From the NCBI GenBank assembly GCA_963750295.1, contig CAVVPY010000006.1:1-64000 (forward strand): DNA of 64,000 bases. Reading direction: 5' to 3'. The DNA is from CAVVPY01 sp963750295. GTDB taxonomy: Bacteria > Actinomycetota > Actinomycetes > Mycobacteriales > Jatrophihabitantaceae. Of this stretch, positions 26,221 through 36,489 are shown piece after piece (the stretch's first letter is position 1; each line of letters starts with the position of its first letter). The notes beneath the pieces were generated by a model. The model was not told the origin of the DNA. It saw nothing but the letters and a program-made list of their open reading frames with translations, and searched no databases. A program made the translations under genes and the position numbers.

Positions 26221-27900
26221 GTGCGTATGTACCCGTCTGCCGTGAGGCTGACAGCTGCTGCTGCCACGGTCATCGTGATCGCCGGCGTCATTGCGTCCAC
26301 CGCCGCTTCGGCGAGCACGCACACCAAAGCCGCGAAGGCGGCCCCGGCCGCTACCGCGCGCCCGGCAACATCGAAGGCGTGCGCCGCCGCCGCCCCGGGG
26401 CACGTCCAGTGCTTCGCGATCAAGCGCACCGACGTCGTCCAGCCGCACGGCAGCGGTGCGCTGCCTGCCGGCTACGGACCGGCCGACCTGAAGCGGGCTT
26501 ACAACCTGCCGAACGCCGGCGCGGGACAGACTGTCGCCATCATCGACGCGTACGCGAACCCGAACGTCGTCGGCGACCTGAACGCCTACCGTGCCAAGTT
26601 CAAGCTGCCGAGGCTCGCGCCCGGCCAGTTCCAGGTGCTCAACCAGAACGGGGCGACGGCGCCGCTGCCAGCCTCCGACGCAGGCTGGGCCGGCGAGATC
26701 GCGCTGGACGTCGACATGGTGTCCGCGACCTGCCCCAAGTGCAACATCGTGCTCTTCGAGGCGAATTCGAGCTCGTTCGCCAACATCACCACCGCGGTGA
26801 ACACGGCGGTGGCGATGGGCATCAAGTACATCTCCAACAGCTACGGTGCGGCTGAGTTCTCCGGTGATTCGGCCTATGACTCGGCCTACAACCGGCCGGG
26901 CGTGGCGATGACGGCAAGCACCGGCGACAGCGGGTTCGGCGTCTCGTACCCGGCTGCGGCCAATCGGGTCGTCGCCGTGGGCGGCACGTCGCTCTACCCC
27001 GACAGCTCCGCGTCGCGCGGCTACACCGAGGACGCGTGGGACGGCGCGGGTTCGGGCTGCTCGGCGTTCACTGCGCGACGCCCGCATCAGGTCCCGGTGC
27101 CGACCGGCTGCGCCAAGCGTGCGGTCGCGGACGTCTCCGCCGTCGCCGACCCGGCCACCGGCGTCGCGATCTACAACACCTTCAGCGACTCGGGCTGGAA
27201 CGTCTACGGCGGCACCAGTGCCTCGGCGCCGATCATCGCCGCGGTCTACGCGTTGGCCGGCAACCCTGGCACCGACCCCACCGTCGATCCGTACCAGACG
27301 CCGAACGCGCTGAACGACGTCGTGGGCGGCAGCAACGGCTCCTGCTCACCGGCCCAGCTGTGCACCGCCGGCTACGGGTGGGACGGTCCGACCGGGCTGG
27401 GCACGCCGAACGGGGTCACGGCGTTCGCACCGGGCACCCCGCCCAGCGCGTGCACCGGGCAGATCCTCACCAACCCAGGGTTCGAGAGCGGTGACACCGG
27501 CCGGTGGTCGAACAACGACTCGATCATCACCGACGGGCCGTACACCACGCCTCGGACCGGGTCCTGGTACGCCTACCTCGGCGGTTACCCGTTCGCGAAC
27601 ACCGACTACCTGGTGCAGACGGTCACGATCCCGGCCGGCTGTACGGCGACGCTGACCTACTACGAGCGCATCGACACCGACGAGACGGGGACGACCGCAT
27701 TCGACACGCTCAAGGTGGCGGTCAACGGCAGCGTGCGGCAGACGCTGTCCAACGTCCAACACTCCACGACGTGGAAGAAGCGGACGATCGCACTGTCCAC
27801 CTACGCGGGCAAGCAGGTGACGCTGTCGTTCACGGGAACCACCAACGCGTCGCGGGCGACGTCGTTCTTCGTCGACGACGTGGCGCTGACACTGAGCTGA
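26221..27900 (+). CDS. Secreted S53 (sedolisin) family serine-carboxyl peptidase
   Basis: This 559-residue protein has GGGAGG followed by GTG 26221. A signal peptide is present (LTAAAATVIVIAGVIASTAA). The catalytic domain shows the sedolisin residues: E and D in GWAGEIALDVDM (E-x3-D), the oxyanion Asp in ASTGDSGFG, and the nucleophile in YGGTSASAPIIAA. The order matches S53 peptidases, which are active in acid. There is only a short pro-region. The last 150 residues form a beta-sandwich, probably carbohydrate- or protein-binding (NPGFESGDTGRW, then FVDDVALTL). It acts outside the cell in protein degradation. It stands alone between the dioxygenase operon and the corA/pgm pair on the opposite strand. 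Confidence 0.85.
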   Translation: MRMYPSAVRLTAAAATVIVIAGVIASTAASASTHTKAAKAAPAATARPATSKACAAAAPGHVQCFAIKRTDVVQPHGSGALPAGYGPADLKRAYNLPNAGAGQTVAIIDAYANPNVVGDLNAYRAKFKLPRLAPGQFQVLNQNGATAPLPASDAGWAGEIALDVDMVSATCPKCNIVLFEANSSSFANITTAVNTAVAMGIKYISNSYGAAEFSGDSAYDSAYNRPGVAMTASTGDSGFGVSYPAAANRVVAVGGTSLYPDSSASRGYTEDAWDGAGSGCSAFTARRPHQVPVPTGCAKRAVADVSAVADPATGVAIYNTFSDSGWNVYGGTSASAPIIAAVYALAGNPGTDPTVDPYQTPNALNDVVGGSNGSCSPAQLCTAGYGWDGPTGLGTPNGVTAFAPGTPPSACTGQILTNPGFESGDTGRWSNNDSIITDGPYTTPRTGSWYAYLGGYPFANTDYLVQTVTIPAGCTATLTYYERIDTDETGTTAFDTLKVAVNGSVRQTLSNVQHSTTWKKRTIALSTYAGKQVTLSFTGTTNASRATSFFVDDVALTLS

Positions 27901-27953
27901 TCGCTCGGTCGGCAGGCGGGCAGGTCCACCGCGACCCGGCCGCCTGCCGTGCG

Positions 27954-28970
27954 TCAGAGCCAGCCGCGGCGCTTGAACGCCCGGTACAGCCCGAACGACA
28001 GCAGCAACATCAGGGCGAGCGCGAACGGGTAGCCCACCCGCCATGACAGTTCGGGCATGTCGTGGAAGTTCATGCCGTAGACGGACGCGACGAAGGTCGG
28101 GGCGAAAAAGATCGCCGCCCACGCCGAAATCTTCTTGACCTCCTCGTTCTGCGACAGGCTCATCGCCGTCATCGCCTGCATCTCTTCACTCTGCGCCTGC
28201 CCGACCAGCGTGGTCTGCACCGTCAACGCGTTCTGCAGCAGGACACGGAAGCCGTCGGCGCGCTCGCACACCCGGATCGCGTGGTCCTTCACGTCCCGCA
28301 ACCCGCGGCGCAGTTCGACGTCCACCTCGTACTTGTCGAAGCCGGCCTCGAGCGCCTTCAGGATGTCCAGCAGCGGATGGGTGGCGCGCTGGAACGCAAT
28401 GACCTCGCGGGACAGTTCGTAGATGCGTCGCGAGACCGCGGGATCGCCCTTGAACAGCTGGTCCTCGATCTCGTCGATGTCGTTCTCGAGACCCGCGACG
28501 ACGGGCAGGTACTCGTCCACGACCTGGTCCATGATCGCGTAGAGGATCGCCTCCGGGCCAAGGCAGAGCAGGTCCGGTGAGCGCTCGAGCCGAGCGCGGA
28601 CCATGCTCAGATCGGGCGACTCCGCGTGCCGCACGGTGACGACGAAGTCGGGACCGGTGAACACGTGCAGTTCACCGAACTCGACCTGTTCGGTCTCGTC
28701 GAGGTAGCGGGCCGGACGAAGCACGGTGAAAAGCACATCGTCGTAGCGCTCCAACTTGGGCCGCTGGTGCGCCGCGACCGCGTCCTCGACGGCCAGCGGG
28801 TGCAACTCGAACTCGCGCGCGACCGACATGATCTCGCTCTTGTCCGGCCGGTACAGCCCGATCCACGCCATCCCCTTGCGCTCGCGCAGCAGTTCATAGG
28901 TCTCGTCGAGGCTGGCCGGATCGGCAGTGCGGCAACCGTCGACGTAGACGGCGTTGTCCCGGAGCGACAT
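27954..28970 (-). CDS. corA: CorA-family Mg2+/Co2+ transporter
   Basis: This 338-residue protein has a soluble N-terminal domain of about 270 residues, including a long acidic coiled region (GLENDIDEIEDQLFKGD). Two C-terminal transmembrane helices follow, with the signature YGMNF near residue 298 at the end of the first. The C-terminal tail is Lys/Arg-rich (RAFKRRGWL). These features define the CorA channel, which forms a pentamer and admits Mg2+ at low internal Mg2+. The start is four bases after the pgm stop, so it is the second gene of a pgm-corA operon. Confidence 0.9.
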   Translation of the reverse strand: MSLRDNAVYVDGCRTADPASLDETYELLRERKGMAWIGLYRPDKSEIMSVAREFELHPLAVEDAVAAHQRPKLERYDDVLFTVLRPARYLDETEQVEFGELHVFTGPDFVVTVRHAESPDLSMVRARLERSPDLLCLGPEAILYAIMDQVVDEYLPVVAGLENDIDEIEDQLFKGDPAVSRRIYELSREVIAFQRATHPLLDILKALEAGFDKYEVDVELRRGLRDVKDHAIRVCERADGFRVLLQNALTVQTTLVGQAQSEEMQAMTAMSLSQNEEVKKISAWAAIFFAPTFVASVYGMNFHDMPELSWRVGYPFALALMLLLSFGLYRAFKRRGWL

Positions 28971-28974
28971 CGGC

Positions 28975-30606
<1,632 letters not shown>

Positions 30607-30663
30607 ACCTGCAATCCTGGCACCTGGCCGACCCGTTGGGTGTTGCCACTAGCGTTGGCTGCC

Positions 30664-32007
30664 ATGGACCTGACCGCACGTGCCACGGCAGCCGACACCG
30701 CTGCCGCCGTCCGCGCCGGGCAGCGAACGGCGCGTGAGCACGTGCAGGACGCGCTCGATCGGATCACCGCCACGGACCCGGCGATCGGCGCCTTCCAGGT
30801 GGTGCGGGCCGACGCTGCACTCGCCGAGGGCGACGCGATCGACGCCCGTCCCGACCGCGACGCGTTGCCGTTGGCCGGCGTGCCGATCGCTGTGAAGGAC
30901 AACGTCCCGGTCGCCGGTGAGCCGATGCGAAGCGGGAGCCTGGCAACCGACCCGTCCCCCCAGCCCGCCGACCACGAGGTCGTGCGCCGCCTGCGCGCGG
31001 CCGGTGCGGTCGTCGTCGGGCTGACCCGCACGCCCGAACTGTGCGTGTTCGGCTCGACCGACTCGCCGTTCGGCGTGACCCGCAACCCGTGGGACCCTTC
31101 CCGGACTCCAGGTGGTTCGTCGGGGGGTTCGGCTGCCGCCGTGGCGGCCGGCATGGTCGCCGTCGCGCACGGCAACGACGGGATGGGGTCGATCCGGATC
31201 CCGTCCGCGTGCTGCGGGCTGGTCGGGATCAAGCCCGGCCTGGGGGTCGTGCCCGCCGGTCTCGGCGACGGATCGTGGTTCGACATGGCCGAGAACGGAC
31301 CTCTCGCGACCACGGTCGAGGACTGCGCCCTCGTGCTGTCCGTCCTTGCCGGCGACCCGGCCCTGGCCCTGGTCGGCGAGCCGGGACGGATCCGGATCGC
31401 CGTGTCGACCCGATCGCCGATCGCCGGGATGCCGGTTGCCAGTGAGTGGGCCGGTGCGGCCCGGGCGACCAGCGCGGTGCTGCGCGCGGCCGGGCACACG
31501 GTGCGGCAGGCCGGCCCGCCGTACGGGCAGCGCATCGGTACCTCCGGTGTGGTGCGCTGGGTCGCCGGCACCGAACTCGACGCGCGGACGGTCGCTGACC
31601 GCAGCCGGCTCCAGCGCCGGACGCGCCGGCACGCGGCTGCCGGCCGGCTGGCGCTGCGAGCCGGGCTGCCCCGGCCGGCCGGGCGGACGAAGTGGCAGGC
31701 GAAGGCGGCGGGCTTCTTCGGTGAGCACGATGTGCTGCTCACGCCGGGGCTGGCACAGTTCCCGCCGGCGGCGCAGTGGCACGAGCGGGGCTGGCTGGCC
31801 AATGTCTGGTCGAGCGCGCGCTACGCGCCGTTCGCCGCGCCGTGGAATCTGGCCGGTTGGCCGGCGATGGCCGTCCCCGCGGGCGTTGCCGCGAACGGGC
31901 TGCCGCTGAGCGTGCAACTGGTGACCCGGCCCGGCGGTGAGGCGCTGCTGCTGGCGCTCGCTGGGCAGCTCGAACAGCTCCAGCCGTGGCCGCGCACCGC
32001 GCCGTGA
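30664..32007 (+). CDS. Amidase (amidase signature family)
   Basis: This 447-residue protein starts at ATG 30664. The Ser-cisSer-Lys triad is in place: K78 (IAVKDN), S152 in TPGGSSGGSAAAVAAG and S176 in DGMGSIRIPSACCG. The family hydrolyses amides, e.g. nitrile-derived or peptide amides; the glutamyl-tRNA amidotransferase GatA is a relative, but no gatC or gatB lies nearby. It is a single gene, divergent from pgm and convergent with the next gene. The substrate is open. Confidence 0.88.
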   Translation: MDLTARATAADTAAAVRAGQRTAREHVQDALDRITATDPAIGAFQVVRADAALAEGDAIDARPDRDALPLAGVPIAVKDNVPVAGEPMRSGSLATDPSPQPADHEVVRRLRAAGAVVVGLTRTPELCVFGSTDSPFGVTRNPWDPSRTPGGSSGGSAAAVAAGMVAVAHGNDGMGSIRIPSACCGLVGIKPGLGVVPAGLGDGSWFDMAENGPLATTVEDCALVLSVLAGDPALALVGEPGRIRIAVSTRSPIAGMPVASEWAGAARATSAVLRAAGHTVRQAGPPYGQRIGTSGVVRWVAGTELDARTVADRSRLQRRTRRHAAAGRLALRAGLPRPAGRTKWQAKAAGFFGEHDVLLTPGLAQFPPAAQWHERGWLANVWSSARYAPFAAPWNLAGWPAMAVPAGVAANGLPLSVQLVTRPGGEALLLALAGQLEQLQPWPRTAP

Positions 32008-32016
32008 TAGCGGGTG

Positions 32017-32039
32017 CGCCCCCGGTTAGTCCGGGGGCG
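32017..32039. terminator. Perfect hairpin between convergent genes
   Basis: Stem CGCCCCCGG/CCGGGGGCG (9 bp, perfect) with loop TTAGT. It lies ten bases after the amidase stop and contains the stop codon of the opposing gene, so it can serve both directions. Confidence 0.65.
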
Positions 32040-32496
32040 GACCGGACAGGTCGATCGGGGCGACGTCGTCGACGACGTTGAGGTCGATGACTGGCCGGGC
32101 CGGTGCGTTCGGCGCCACGCGTGGCACCGCAATCGGCGCGGTCCCGGCGGGGACCGGACGCAGGGTGTGCAGCCGGACGTCTGCCACCACGTGATTGGCC
32201 AGCAGTTGTTGGCGCAAGGTCTTCAGCGTCAGGTCGTAGACGACCCTGCGCACCAGGCCGGGTGCCAGCGAGCCGGCAATGCCCATGACCCGCCCCCGAG
32301 CCCCGGCGACCTCGAGCGGGTTGAGGATCTCGATCGAGATCAGCCGCCGCGGGTGCCCCGTCACGCCGGCCGGACGCGGTGCGCTGAACACCTCGGCCCC
32401 GTCGGGCATCTCGTCCGGCCGCTGGGTTCGGCGCACCACCAGCACCAGGACGGCGACCCAGGCGAGGTTCGAGACGACCAGCAGGACCAGCAGCAC
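32026..32496 (-). CDS. Membrane-anchored protein of unknown function
   Basis: This 156-residue protein has a single N-terminal hydrophobic segment (LLVLLVVSNLAWVAVLVLVV) followed by a soluble domain with a charged linker. The segment RRLISIEILNPLEVAG, with a later YDLTLKTLRQQLL, recalls small actinobacterial membrane proteins without assigned function. It lies directly downstream of the regulator gene on the same strand (25-bp gap), so the two may be cotranscribed. Its stop codon is inside the terminator hairpin. Confidence 0.7.
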   Translation of the reverse strand: MLLVLLVVSNLAWVAVLVLVVRRTQRPDEMPDGAEVFSAPRPAGVTGHPRRLISIEILNPLEVAGARGRVMGIAGSLAPGLVRRVVYDLTLKTLRQQLLANHVVADVRLHTLRPVPAGTAPIAVPRVAPNAPARPVIDLNVVDDVAPIDLSGPPPD

Positions 32497-32521
32497 CCGT
32501 CCAGCCTCTCAGCCGCGGGGG

Positions 32522-33529
32522 TCAGCTGTTCCCGGAGGTGTCCAGGTGGCCGGCGCGCGCCGCGATCACCCCGGCCTGGAAGCGGCTCGAGGCCCCGACC
32601 AGTGCCATGTAGTCGGCGATCTGGCGCCGGCAGGTGCGTACCGAGATCGACAACCGCCGCGAGATGGCCTCGTCCTTCTCGCCCTCGGCCATCAGGCGCA
32701 GGATCGCGGCCCGCGTCTGGTCCAGTTCGTGCTCGTCGGTGTGCCGGCTGAGCGCGTCCTCCAGCGGCTGCGCCTCTGCCCACAACTGCTCGAACGTGGC
32801 GATCACCCAGGCGATCACGTTCGGCTCGCGCACGACCGCGAGCCCCATCCGGGACGGGTCGCTGCCCGGGATCGGCAGGAGCGCGATGTCCCGATCGATG
32901 ACCAGGCTGCGGCCTGGCACCGAGGTCGCGAACCGGACCTTGCCGCCGTTGTCCGCGCACTCGATGAGATAGCTGCGGGTGTGCCGGTCGCGCAGGGCAG
33001 CGTGCTGGTACAGCGCGCGCAGCTTCAGCCCGCGCCGCAGCGAGTACAGGTTCGCGATCCGGGTACGGCTGTCGATGCGGGTCTTCGGCAACCGGCCCGG
33101 CGCGACCGACAGCAGTTCGTTCTGGCACCGGTCGGCGTAGTGCATGAGGACGTTGCCGACCTGGCTCGGGTCGGAGATCACGTCCACCGCGCTGTCGGCG
33201 GCCAGCGGGGTGAGCGCCTCGTTCCAGTCGACGACCAGCCGGCGGATCGCGTTTCGGCGAGCTTCGACCGAGGCACGGCGGGCGCCGAGCTCCAGATCCT
33301 CCGCGCCCAGGACGATCGCCTCGGCGAGCATCGGGCTCACCGCGGTGGCCCGCTCGTGCTCGTCGATCCGTAACAGCCCCATCTCGGCCAGCCGCTTGGC
33401 CGGCTTGTCCAGATCGGCGTCGGAACACCCCAGCGATTCGGCCAGTTCGGCCAGCGGTGTGCCCGGTACGGCGAGCGCGGCGCGGTAGAGCGAGACCTCG
33501 GTGGGGCCAAGCTCATCCAAATCGCCCAT
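32522..33529 (-). CDS. TrmB-like / LuxR-type helix-turn-helix transcriptional regulator
   Basis: Translation most likely starts at ATG 33529, preceded by GGAAGG, giving 335 residues; an upstream start lacks a ribosome site. The N-terminus is a TrmB/MarR-like winged helix (LGPTEVSLYRAALAVPGTPL, then LAEMGLLRID). A central domain of 180 residues has no known ligand-binding motif (NELLSVAPGRLPKTRIDSRT). The C-terminal LuxR/GerE HTH (DEAISRRLSISVRTCRRQIA) fits DNA binding. It is divergent from a gene for a tiny secreted peptide (161-bp spacer) and is followed by a membrane protein. A sensor of a peptide or envelope signal would suit this layout, but that is inference. Confidence 0.85.
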   Translation of the reverse strand: MGDLDELGPTEVSLYRAALAVPGTPLAELAESLGCSDADLDKPAKRLAEMGLLRIDEHERATAVSPMLAEAIVLGAEDLELGARRASVEARRNAIRRLVVDWNEALTPLAADSAVDVISDPSQVGNVLMHYADRCQNELLSVAPGRLPKTRIDSRTRIANLYSLRRGLKLRALYQHAALRDRHTRSYLIECADNGGKVRFATSVPGRSLVIDRDIALLPIPGSDPSRMGLAVVREPNVIAWVIATFEQLWAEAQPLEDALSRHTDEHELDQTRAAILRLMAEGEKDEAISRRLSISVRTCRRQIADYMALVGASSRFQAGVIAARAGHLDTSGNS

Positions 33530-33690
33530 TTCGCCTTCCGCAGTATCTGCCAGGCAGGTTGCTGCCACGACTCTGATTTGAAAGCCTGGGCACTTGCCTG
33601 AATCCTAGGTCTAACGAAACAGTGGTTCGCGTGGTGCGCGGGGTATTATTTGCACTTCTCGAACCTCAATGCGACGAAGGGGATATAACG

Positions 33691-33879
33691 GTGAGTTCTC
33701 TGGTGCGTCGCGTGGCGATAGTGGTCGCGCTCGTCGCCGGCATCGGACTCGGGGGCAGTTCGATCTCGGCGGCAACCGCGGCTTCACAGTCCGGCTCGTC
33801 GGGCTCGTCCACCGCGGCTAGTGACCAAACGTCCAGCCCGAGCAATGGCTCGGCGAGCAACAAAGACTGGTGGTGGTAG
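33691..33879 (+). CDS. Small secreted Ser-rich peptide ending in KDWWW
   Basis: The GTG at 33691 lies eight bases after GAAGGGGA. The 62-residue product has a signal peptide: R-R, the hydrophobic VAIVVALVAGIGLGG, and an AATAAS cleavage region. The mature tail is about 30 residues, dominated by Ser, Gly and Asn, with no Cys, and ends in KDWWW. It is divergent from the TrmB/LuxR-like regulator. The Trp-rich tail, export signal and adjoining regulator suggest an extracellular signal peptide, or a small envelope-stress or antimicrobial peptide. No homologue is known to me. A TATTAT (33644-33649) upstream could be a -10 element. Confidence 0.65.
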   Translation: MSSLVRRVAIVVALVAGIGLGGSSISAATAASQSGSSGSSTAASDQTSSPSNGSASNKDWWW

Positions 33880-33939
33880 TCCACCGCTCCGCCTTCGTGG
33901 CGTTGCGACCGTAGTCCTGGCGGCCGCAACTCCCTAGAA

Positions 33940-34006
33940 CCGATCCCGCCTCGGCACAACTGTCGCGCCGCGAACACCGCGCCGCTGACCATCGAGGCGG
34001 GATCGG
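33940..34006. repeat. 14-bp inverted repeat upstream of purC
   Basis: Arms CCGATCCCGCCTCG (33940-33953) and CGAGGCGGGATCGG (33993-34006) are exactly complementary around a 39-nt spacer. It lies between the peptide gene and purC. It could act as a terminator for the peptide transcript or a regulatory structure for purC; there is no T-tract. Confidence 0.5.
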
Positions 34007-34061
34007 CGTTTGTCATGGGCGCCTGCACGATCGGCCATTCTGCTCTGCGAGGATCGCGCGC

Positions 34062-34967
34062 ATGACCACGGCTCCGGACGATCTCGCCGCGCACGGCCTC
34101 GAGCTTGTTCATCGAGGCAAGGTCCGCGAACTGTACCGCCGTCCCGACGGTCGGCTGGTGATGGTCGCCAGCGACCGGATCTCGGCCTTCGATCACGTCC
34201 TCGACACCCCGATCCCCGACAAGGGCCGCATCCTGACCGCGATGTCGGTGTGGTGGTTCGACCTGCTCGCTCCGATCGTCGCCAATCACGTGCTGGCCGT
34301 CGGTGACCCGGACGGGCCGGCCGAGTGGCGCGGGCGCTCGCTGGTTTGCCGACGGCTGCAGATGGTCCCCGTCGAGGCCGTCGCGCGGGGGTATCTCACC
34401 GGCTCGGGCCTGCTCGACTACCGGGCCACCGGCGCGGTGTGCGGGATCGCGCTTGCGTCCGGGCTCGTCGACGGGGACCGGTTGCCCGAACCGATCTTCA
34501 CACCGGCGACGAAGGCCGCGCTCGGCCAACATGACGAGAACGTCTCCTACGACGCCGTAGTCGACGTGGTCGGCGCCGAGGTGGCCGGCCGGCTGCGCGA
34601 CCTCACCCTCGCGGTGTACCGGCGCGCGACCGAGGTCGCTGCCGAACGCGGGATCATCCTGGCGGACACGAAACTCGAGTTCGGCCACGACCACGAATCC
34701 GGGGACCTGGTGCTGGGTGACGAGGTGCTCACGCCGGACTCGTCGCGGTTCTGGCCGGCTGACCAGTGGCAGCCCGGACGATCCCAGCCGAGTTTCGACA
34801 AGCAGTACGTCCGCGACTGGCTGCTCTCGCCGGCGTCCGCGTGGGACCGCGCGTCCGGTGCCGCGCCGCCGCCGCTGCCTGCCGAGGTGGTCGCCGCGAC
34901 GCGCGCGCGCTACGTCGAGGCCTACGAGCGGCTGACGGGGCTGCGCTTCGCCGATTGGCCAGGGTAG
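34062..34967 (+). CDS. purC: Phosphoribosylaminoimidazole-succinocarboxamide synthase
   Basis: This 301-residue protein shows SAICAR synthetase signatures: HRGKVRELYRRPDGRLVMVASD (ATP lid, abridged) near the start, ARGYLTGSGL, LADTKLEFG and DKQYVRDWLLS. It condenses CAIR with aspartate using ATP in de novo purine synthesis. It is the first purine gene in this region, but it is separated from purS/Q/L by a MarR/oxidoreductase pair. Its 3' end overlaps the 3' end of the MarR gene on the other strand by 46 bases. Confidence 0.93.
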   Translation: MTTAPDDLAAHGLELVHRGKVRELYRRPDGRLVMVASDRISAFDHVLDTPIPDKGRILTAMSVWWFDLLAPIVANHVLAVGDPDGPAEWRGRSLVCRRLQMVPVEAVARGYLTGSGLLDYRATGAVCGIALASGLVDGDRLPEPIFTPATKAALGQHDENVSYDAVVDVVGAEVAGRLRDLTLAVYRRATEVAAERGIILADTKLEFGHDHESGDLVLGDEVLTPDSSRFWPADQWQPGRSQPSFDKQYVRDWLLSPASAWDRASGAAPPPLPAEVVAATRARYVEAYERLTGLRFADWPG

Positions 34968-35497
34968 GCGGCCGGCTCGGCGGTGCCCTCGGCCGCGCTG
35001 TCGACGATTTCTTCACCGAAGTGCGCGGCGACCTTGTCACTGATCGAGACGAGTGCCGTCAGTTCCTCGGGGGTCAGCAGGTCGATCAGGTGTGCCCGTA
35101 CCGACGTCACATGCTCCGGCGCGGCGCCCCGGATCGCGTCCCAGCCCCGCTCGGTGAGCACGATCCACGCGCCGCGCAGGTCGTCCGCGCATTCCGCGCG
35201 GGTCACCAGGCCCCGTTGTTCCATCCGGGACACGTGGTGTGAGAGGCGACTGGCCGACCACTGCATGCGGGCCGCCAGCCCGGTCAACCGGCGTCGCGCG
35301 CCCTCGCTCTCGGACAGTGTCGAGAGGACGAGGTAGTCCGGCATCGACAGCCCGCTGTCGCGGGTCAGGTCGCGAGCGACGGCCGAGTCGACGAGCAACA
35401 CGATGCGGCGGTACGCGCGCCACGCCCGCTGCTCGCTCACGCTCAACCATCTCGGCACCAGAGCAGCATAGCCGTCTGGTAGTTGACATGTCATCAT
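34922..35497 (-). CDS. MarR-family transcriptional regulator
   Basis: The frame opens at ATG 35497; a GTG at 35458 is an alternative start that would leave the operator outside the gene. Neither has a clear ribosome site. The wHTH core reads MPDYLVLSTLSESEGARRRL, then LAARMQWSASRLSHHVSRME, with the wing RGLVTRAECADDLRGAWIVL. Overlapping palindromes lie in the shared spacer with the divergent FMN-reductase gene, so it probably represses that gene and itself and releases on binding a phenolic or redox signal. The 3' end overlaps purC. Confidence 0.88.
   Translation of the reverse strand: MMTCQLPDGYAALVPRWLSVSEQRAWRAYRRIVLLVDSAVARDLTRDSGLSMPDYLVLSTLSESEGARRRLTGLAARMQWSASRLSHHVSRMEQRGLVTRAECADDLRGAWIVLTERGWDAIRGAAPEHVTSVRAHLIDLLTPEELTALVSISDKVAAHFGEEIVDSAAEGTAEPAAYPGQSAKRSPVSRS
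35484..35493. promoter_or_regulatory. Putative MarR operator 1
   Basis: Perfect 10-bp palindrome TGACATGTCA immediately at the MarR start region. Its centre is 31 bp (three helical turns) from that of the second palindrome. Confidence 0.65.
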
Positions 35498-35513
35498 AAG
35501 GCGCCGTAGCGTA

Positions 35514-35525
35514 TTGACACGTCAA
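35514..35525. promoter_or_regulatory. Putative MarR operator 2
   Basis: TTGACACGTCAA, with arms TTGAC/GTCAA around a two-base centre. It shares the GACA-GTCA core with operator 1 and lies 24 bp before the FMN-reductase start. Confidence 0.65.
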
Positions 35526-35549
35526 CATTTCACTGCTGTGGAGGATCAC

Positions 35550-36113
35550 ATGTCTCGACTCTTGGTTGTCGTTGCCAGCACCCGGCCGGGCCGGTCCGGT
35601 CGCGCCGTGGCGGACTGGTTCGTCGACGAGGCGCAGCGGCACGGCGGTTTCGACGTCGACGTCGCCGACCTCGCCGAGCTCAACCTGCCGATGTTCGACG
35701 AGCCGCACCACCCCGCGCTGGGCCGGTACGAGCACGAGCACACCAAGCGGTGGAGCGCGATCGTGGACGCAGCCGATGCGATCGTGCTGGTGATGCCCGA
35801 GTACAACTACGCGTTCAGTGCCCCGCTGAAGAACGCGATCGACTACCTCTACCGCGAGTGGGCCTACAAGCCCGTCGGTTTCGTCAGCTACGGCGGTGCC
35901 TCGGGCGGTCTGCGCGCGGTGCAGATGCTCAAGCAGGTCCTCACCACGCTGAAGATGTTCCCGCTGACCGGCCAGGTCGCCTTCAGCAACTTCCGCCGGC
36001 ACCTGGCCGCGGAGGGCTTCACGCCCGGTCCGGACGCGAGCGGCGAGGCCAAGCAGATGCTGGACGAGCTGGTGCGGGTCGCGGACGCGATGGTCCCGCT
36101 GCGGGCAGCCTGA
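35550..36113 (+). CDS. NADPH-dependent FMN reductase
   Basis: This 187-residue flavodoxin-like protein starts at ATG 35550, with GTGGAGG upstream. It has the flavin-binding loops of the NADPH-dependent FMN reductase family: VVVASTRPGRSGR at the N-terminus, VMPEYNYAFSAPLKNAIDYL and VSYGGASGGLRAV. Such enzymes reduce FMN or quinones with NAD(P)H and often respond to redox or phenolic stress. It is divergent from the MarR gene, and the two palindromes at its promoter imply direct control by it. Confidence 0.9.
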   Translation: MSRLLVVVASTRPGRSGRAVADWFVDEAQRHGGFDVDVADLAELNLPMFDEPHHPALGRYEHEHTKRWSAIVDAADAIVLVMPEYNYAFSAPLKNAIDYLYREWAYKPVGFVSYGGASGGLRAVQMLKQVLTTLKMFPLTGQVAFSNFRRHLAAEGFTPGPDASGEAKQMLDELVRVADAMVPLRAA

Positions 36114-36180
36114 CGGTCGGCCGTCCCAGCCGGCGGCAGCCTGCCCGGGCCGGCACCTGCTGATCGCTAGGCTCTGCGGC

Positions 36181-36411
36181 ATGGCACGCGTGGTCGTCGA
36201 CGTCGTCCTCAAGCCCGAGATCCTCGATCCCCAGGGTCAGGCGATCGTCGGCGCGCTGACGCGTCTCGGAATCCACGGCGTCACCGACGTCCGCCAGGGC
36301 AAGCATTTCGAACTCGAAGTGACCGAGGAGGTCGACGAGCAGGCCCTGCAGCGACTCGCCGACACCCTGCTCGCCAACCCGGTCATCGAGAACTTCACCA
36401 TCCACCGCTGA
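36181..36411 (+). CDS. purS: Phosphoribosylformylglycinamidine synthase subunit PurS
   Basis: The 76-residue length is typical. It has the PurS fold (VVVDVVLKPEILDPQGQAIV, then LTRLGIHGVTDVRQGKHFEL and ADTLLANPVIENF). In gram-positive bacteria PurS, PurQ and PurL form the FGAM synthase complex. PurS bridges the ammonia-producing PurQ and the synthetase PurL. It is 78 bp upstream of purQ in the same direction. Confidence 0.93.
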   Translation: MARVVVDVVLKPEILDPQGQAIVGALTRLGIHGVTDVRQGKHFELEVTEEVDEQALQRLADTLLANPVIENFTIHR

Positions 36412-36489
36412 CGGCCGTTGCTGACGGCTGCGCCCGGGCTCCGGCTCGTCGCCGAACGACGGGCGTGAGCGGCCGGTAACCTTTCGTCC

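Noticed and set aside
34007..34061. Purine riboswitch before purC
   Set aside because: Only a simple inverted repeat upstream is seen; no three-way junction or conserved loop pairs of the purine aptamer.
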